Origin: Eriocheir sinensis | Lineage: Eukaryota > Arthropoda > Malacostraca > Decapoda > Varunidae | Length of the DNA: 64,000 bases | Reading direction: 5' to 3' | Assembly (NCBI RefSeq): GCF_024679095.1 | Contig: NW_026112166.1 | Location: forward strand, 79,501-143,500 | Shown here: positions 56,646-64,000 of the stretch, piece after piece | How positions within the stretch are numbered: position 1 is the first letter of the stretch | Layout of the letters: each line of letters starts with the position of its first letter | The notes under the pieces: generated by a model | What the model was told of the DNA's origin: nothing | What the model saw: the letters and a program-made list of their open reading frames with translations, nothing else | Database searches by the model: none | Program-made: the position numbers and the translations under genes

Positions 56646-57117
56646 ATTTAAGAAAAGGAAAAAGTTTATATGAATACGGCACAAACATAGTGAAAATAAA
56701 TGGAAAAAAATGAACGCATGTGAATAAGAGAAAAAAAAAAACAATGTGAAGCGGTGAAAAAAGGGACGTGTCTGAAGAAAAAAAAGTGAAAAAAATATTC
56801 GAATTCTGTAAAAAACTAATGAAGGAAAACAGAAAATTAACGCTTTCGGAAATATCGTGAAAAAAAAAAAAAAATAGAAGTGGACCAATCTGAAAAAAAA
56901 TGTAAGAAATCGTAGTGGGAGTAGGTTTGAAAATTTAAAAAAAGAATAGAAAATGAACGTGTTTGAAAATATCTCTAAAAAATATTCGCCTATGAGAAAA
57001 TGAAAAGATAAAGTATACATTGCACGTGAAAGTAAAGCAGCAGTGTTTGGTATAAAGGACATTGTCATTTGCGCATAAAAAGGGATAATTTATGTCCTTT
57101 AATTAAATCTTCTGTTG

Positions 57118-57125
<8 letters not shown>

Positions 57126-57214
<89 letters not shown>

Positions 57215-57303
57215 TATCTAACTATAACTTGTTTGGTTATTTGCTTGTTTGTATATGTTTGTTTGTGTTTGTGTTTTGCGTTTGTGTTCGTCTTTGAATG
57301 TGC

Positions 57304-57366
<63 letters not shown>

Positions 57367-58228
57367 CTTAAGGCAGACAACAATAACATGCGTGGAAAAA
57401 AAAAATAATACATCATGGGAAAGTCACACGCTCGAAAAATGAAAAAAAAAAAAAAACGTGGAAAAATAAAGTGAGAAAGATGGAAAAAAAGTAAATAGAG
57501 AAAAATGAGGAAATAATAAATAGAGAAAAATGAAGACAAAGAGTGAAGATTATTTAATTATTACTCACGAAAATAAGAAGAAAGAGAGAAGAAAATAAAA
57601 GGACGAAATGTGTAGGTCAAGCGAGAAAAGAAAGAAGAGGAAGAGGAAGAAAAGCAATATGGTGATGATGATGATGATGAAGGTAATGATGATGATGATG
57701 ATGATGATGGTAGTGATGATGATGATGTTTAAGAAAAAGCGAAGGAGGAGGCGAGGGATAGGAGACAAGAAAGAGAGGAAGGTGAAGGAGGAGGAGGAAG
57801 AGGAAAAAGAGGATAAATAAAGTAACTGAAAAAAGATAAGAATAAGGATAAAAGAAAAAGAAGAAAGAAGAGAGAGATATATAAAGAAGGAGGAGGAGGA
57901 GGAAGAGGAGGAGGAGGACAAATAAAGTAACTGGAAAAAGATAAGGAAGAAGATAAAAGAAAAAGGAGAAAGAAGAGAGAGAGATAAAGAAGGAGGAGGA
58001 GGAGGAGGCGAAGGAGGATAAATAAAATAACTGGAAAAAGATAAGAAAGAAAATAAAAGAAAAACGCGAAAGAAGAAAGAGAGATAAAGAAGGAGGAGAA
58101 GAATCAGATAAAGAACATAAATGAGAAGGATCAAAAGTAGTCAGAAACCGAAGAAGGATGAGAAAAGAGAGAAAAAAAAAGAAAGAGGAGGAAGAGAAAA
58201 TATGAGTAGACGAACACGGACTCCTTCC

Positions 58229-58280
<52 letters not shown>
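57126..58280. repeat. Simple repeats and purine-rich tandem DNA
   Basis: (CT)n 57126-57211, (TG)n 57306-57364, (GAT)n-like 57660-57730, AAGAAGGAGGAGGAGG-containing units of about 105 bp at 57785-58100, (CT)n 58232-58278. Confidence 0.9.
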
Positions 58281-58295
<15 letters not shown>

Positions 58296-58534
58296 CCCTC
58301 CCCTGGCGCTAAGTTAAAACAGGGATGGGCGCAGCGTCATGCCTCCACTGGACTTGGCAAATATGTACAGCTTGAAGACGCCTGGGAGCAAACATCCAAA
58401 TTTTCATATATTTTTAAAGCTTTTCTCGGTTGTTGTGATGAGAAAGTGGCCAATATTGCAAGAGTCGTGATGATGGAATAAATGTAGAAGGAGGAGGAGG
58501 AGGAGGAGGAGGACGAAGAAGAAGAATGAGGAGG

Positions 58535-58800
58535 GGGAGAAGAAAGAGGAGAATCAGTTAGTTTGCGAATGATACAACTATTGGCCGAGTAATTAAATCA
58601 TATTAGCACGCTTGGGTTCTGTATAATGAACTTGACAGATTGCATGCTTAGGCGGGGAAGTGGCGGATGGGGTTCAGTGACGGGAAGTGCTGTGTTCTGA
58701 GTCTCAAGTAGCAATGTTGCGTAGGGTTAGGTTTACAGGAGTTACTTTGCATTGGTCTACCGGGTTCTTGGTGACTCTGTATGTTTTTATGTTCTTATAT
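58535..58800 (+). pseudogene. Internally deleted CR1-like LINE fragment
   Basis: GTTTGCGAATGATACAACTA (the FADDT region) and GGGAAGTGCTGTGTTCTGAG are followed directly by the 3' tail TGTTTTTATGTTCTTATAT. A large internal part is missing compared with the 47-kb copy. Confidence 0.7.
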
Positions 58801-59519
58801 GGAGAAAGATAGAATACTGGGAGATTGAGATTTTAGAGAAAGATTATGATTGGAAGAGGAAAAGGAGGAGAAGGAGGAGGGTGTTAAGAAATAGAAGTAA
58901 AATCTCTTACAGTGTTTAGAAGATGAAACGAAAGAGAACTGGATGAGGAGGAGGAGGAAGAGGAGGAGGAGAAGAAGAAGAAAAGGAGGAAGTGAATGTA
59001 ACAGAAGACAATGGAAACGCACACACGCACACGATCCCCTTTCACATAACTCTCCCCTCCTCCCCCCTCCCTTCCCCTTCCTCCTCCCACGCACACATTC
59101 CACTAGGCAGACAATAGGCGAGAAACTAACAGCTGTCATTTCACTCCTTCCCCTTCATCTCACACCCTCCCCCCAGCGGCTCCAGACAGCAAATGACAGC
59201 TTCCCGTAAAGGAGGGGGAGATGGGAGAGGGTGGAGGGGAAGCAGTGGAGGGAGAGAGAGTTGAAGAAGAAAGGGTGAGAAAGAGAGTTGGAAGGGAGGA
59301 GAGAGAAGAAAGGGAAAGAAAAGGGAGTTGAGAAAGGGAGGAGAAGGAAGGGGAAAGAAAAAGGAGGAGAGAGAGAGGTAAGTGAAAGGGGAGAAAAGGA
59401 GTTGAGGACCGGTAGGGATGGATAGTGGCATGTGTGTAGGGAGGAAGAGAAGGAGGAGAGAGAGGTGGAGAAAGGGGAAAAGGGGAGTTGAGAGGGTGGG
59501 GGAAAGGAGGGAGAGAGAG

Positions 59520-59520
<1 letters not shown>
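58801..59520. other. No gene seen; GGA-rich and mixed DNA
   Basis: GA-rich DNA with a mixed-base island at 58990-59215. No splice-framed coding segment found. Confidence 0.5.
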
Positions 59521-61665
<2,145 letters not shown>

Positions 61666-62110
61666 TACTAATTTCGAGACACTGCCTGCTTATTTCGACA
61701 AAAATCTGATGCTTTTTATTATGGAGATAGTATGCTTTTCCGGAAACCACCTAATGATTGACCTTTCTATGCCTGTTGTCTACCCGAGACCGCCCCGCTC
61801 CCACCCAAGACCACCGGCCGGCGTATAGGGGGACACTCTGCCGCCGCCCCGTCCCGTCCCGCGCTGCGTATTTCCGCCGGCCCACCGTATGCCGCATAAA
61901 TTTCAACTAACCTAACCTAACAACCTAACGTAACCTACCTAACGGGAGGATTTCGCCACCCACGACCCTCTTAACGGGAAGGGGGCTTCACCACCCTTGA
62001 CCCCCTTTCTGTTTTCCGGAAGAGAAGGGTCATTTGTTACTGCACTGCATTCAGGGGCCGAAAAAGAATCCATGTTGTAACCCACTCGTGAATATTATCC
62101 GGGAGTCTCT
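61666..62110. other. GC-rich non-repetitive segment with a short telomere-like run
   Basis: CpG-rich DNA at 61770-61890 (CCCGTCCCGCGCTGCG) is followed by CTAACCTAACCTAAC at 61908-61922 and looser variants to about 61940. GTTTTCCGGAAG at 62012 resembles GTTTCCGGAAG at 14870. No exon recognised. Confidence 0.5.
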
Positions 62111-62119
62111 TACCTTTTC

Positions 62120-62750
62120 TTCACTATCCATCCTTATTATCTTTAACTTATACTCAAACTTTTTTCTATCTTTAACTTATACTTAAACTTTTTTCTATCT
62201 TTAACTTATACTCAAACTTTTTTTTATCTTTAACTTATACTCAAACTTTTTTCTATCTTTAACTTATACTGAAACTTTTTTCTATCTCTAACTTATACTC
62301 AAACTTTTTTCTATCTTTAACTTATACTCAAACTTTTTTCTATCTTTAACTTATACTCAAACTTTTTTCTATCTTTAACTTATACTCAAACTTTTTTCTA
62401 TCTTTAACTTTTTTCTATCTTTAACTTTTTTCTATCTTTAACTTATACTCAAACTTTTTTCTATCTTTAACTTATACGCAAACTTTTTTCTATCTCTAAC
62501 TTATACTCAAACTTTTTTCGATCTTTAACTTATACTCAAACTTTTTTCTATCTTTAACTTATACGCAAACTTTTTTCTTCTACTTTATCGATATTATTTA
62601 TGCTACTTTAACTTATACGCAAACTTTTTTCTATCTCTAACTTATACTCAAACTTTTTTCGATCTTTAACTTATACTCAAACTTTTTTCTATCTTTAACT
62701 TATACGCAAACTTTTTTCTTCTACTTTATCGATATTATTTATGCTACTTT
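62120..62750. repeat. 29-bp minisatellite, about 20 units
   Basis: Units read CTTTAACTTATACTCAAAC and TTTTTTCTAT. A larger duplication of about 130 bp, including CTACTTTATCGATATTATTT, covers 62560-62750. Confidence 0.95.
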
Positions 62751-63046
62751 GCCTTTCTACTCTCTACTCTACTCTCTCTACTTTCCTTCTTTATTACTTT
62801 TCTTCACCTTCATTTGTCCCTTTGTCTATAGTTTGTCCTCATCCTTCATTTCTCCTTTTTTTCTTTTTTTCTTTTTCTTCTTCTCTCCTTCCTTTTCCCC
62901 GAACTGTGCATCAGAGGCTGAAACGTAACCCGCCTGACGCAACTCTTGGTCCTGCTAACCATTCCGACGCCCCGTAACGTCTCTCTTTTACGATGAAATA
63001 ATTACAGGCTGCAATCTGTCATCATACGGTTAGCAGGCCATTTGTT

Positions 63047-63086
<40 letters not shown>

Positions 63087-63139
63087 GCGTCAGGGGATTA
63101 CGATATTTGTCAGTAGAGAATTTATTATATTAAGGCCAC

Positions 63140-63184
<45 letters not shown>

Positions 63185-63372
63185 AGAGGCAGCACCGACC
63201 ATTTAATTTAGGTCAAGAAGGTTCTCTCTCTCTCTCTCTCTCTCTCTCACAAAAAAAAACGATTACTAGTCCATTAATAGCCTATCAACACGGGTCAGTG
63301 TGTAGGTGTGTGTGTGTGTGTGTGTGTGTCTTTAACACTAGTAACTTTAGATAACACACACACACACACACA

Positions 63373-63417
<45 letters not shown>

Positions 63418-64000
63418 ATTCTATTTATCAATCCACATGCCCTATTTATCACGAAAGAACAAAAGCGGTGGTCAAGGAATCAATTAGAAGAAGCAGTAGC
63501 GATTCTCAACCTGGGGGGGGGGGGGGGGGGAAGGGGTTGTAATCTAAGGAAACTTCAATCTAGGGAATCTCACGTCAGGTCTTAGGGGGCACTCAAAAAG
63601 CCTTCCTTCATGTGTGATGCTGCTAATGCGATCTGTTTACCTGTGTCTCTATAGCCAGGTGTAAGGGACTGTACTGATTAGCCCTGACTGTTTTATGCTT
63701 GGTAGACTCTTGAGGGAATGTTGGACTGCATGAACTTGACAACATAATAGGCAACGCAACCAGCCTGCATCAAGTTCCTGTAACCAGTTCTGAGGGAGCG
63801 ATGGCTTGGCTTGACTTGACTACGATATGCTTGTCTATAAACTGCTTGCCTCTTTACCCCCAACTCTATCCTCCTCGCCTCCTTTCTCTTGTCCTCGCCC
63901 TGTTCTGTTCTCCTTTCTTGTTCCGTATCATTTCCTTCATTCATCTATATTTTTTTTACTTTAGTTCTTTCCTTATTTTCATTTTCATTCGTCTCTAATC
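62751..64000. repeat. Microsatellite-rich right edge, no gene
   Basis: (CT)n 63049-63084, (TG)n 63143-63181, (CT)n 63223-63248, (TG)n 63308-63330, (CA)n 63354-63411, a G18 run near 63514-63531. ATTCTCAACCTGGGGG next to it resembles a hAT end (CAGTGGTTCTCAACC), but no partner was found. Confidence 0.8.

Noticed and set aside
55612..56688. 358-residue minus-strand frame rich in F, S and H
   Set aside because: It is the 40-43-bp minisatellite. The unit length is not a multiple of three, so the residue pattern jumps between three phrases; a second overlapping frame shows the same phrases.

Overview
This is eukaryotic nuclear DNA from an arthropod genome dominated by repeats. A decapod crustacean, probably a crab, fits best. 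The reasons are very dense GA/CT and CA/TG microsatellites, interstitial (CCTAA)n arrays (the arthropod telomere motif TTAGG read on the other strand), tRNA-headed SINEs, many CR1/jockey-like LINE fragments, and short exons scattered through long introns. The species is inferred, not proven. Nearly all long open frames are tandem-repeat or transposon artefacts. Only three host genes can be supported, all on the minus strand.

Gene 1 (about 4.35-13.83 kb) is the 5' part of alpha-N-acetylglucosaminidase (NAGLU, lysosomal heparan sulfate breakdown). Five exons join with matching phases: an exon ending in the start codon, a signal-peptide exon, and three exons of the conserved N-terminal and TIM-barrel region. 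The rest of the gene lies left of the window. Its introns hold three piggyBac-like MITEs, CR1 and RTE-like LINE fragments, and a SINE that duplicated a splice acceptor.

Gene 2 (22.6-23.3 kb) is the last exon of a cysteine-free secreted protein of unknown function. Gene 3 (30.08-53.73 kb) is a four-exon gene I reconstructed for a 198-residue secreted protein. It has a TATA/Inr promoter and a 21.8-kb first intron. Its six mature cysteines form three C-x12-C modules; modules 2 and 3 are clearly related. I recognise no known family, and this is the best candidate here for something undescribed.

Layout. 0-4.3 kb: SINE, 48-bp satellite split by a hAT element, MITE with internal tandem repeats. 4.3-13.8 kb: NAGLU. 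13.9-19 kb: LINE remnants, hairpin element, telomere-like array, tandem hAT-like MITEs, and a 2.3-kb hAT element with a probable Harbinger relic inside. 19-22.4 kb: two copies of one CR1/jockey-like LINE amid GA tracts. 22.6-23.3 kb: gene 2. 23.5-26.9 kb: second LINE type plus SINE. 27-29.9 kb: low-complexity DNA and minisatellites. 30-53.8 kb: gene 3, with a near-complete CR1 element (42.7-46.4 kb, SGNH esterase ORF1) and another CR1 copy (47.0-48.4 kb) in intron 1. 53.8-64 kb: microsatellites and minisatellites with no supported gene.

The host genes show no functional linkage beyond all encoding proteins that enter the secretory pathway. No CRISPR, operon, rRNA or intact tRNA gene was seen.
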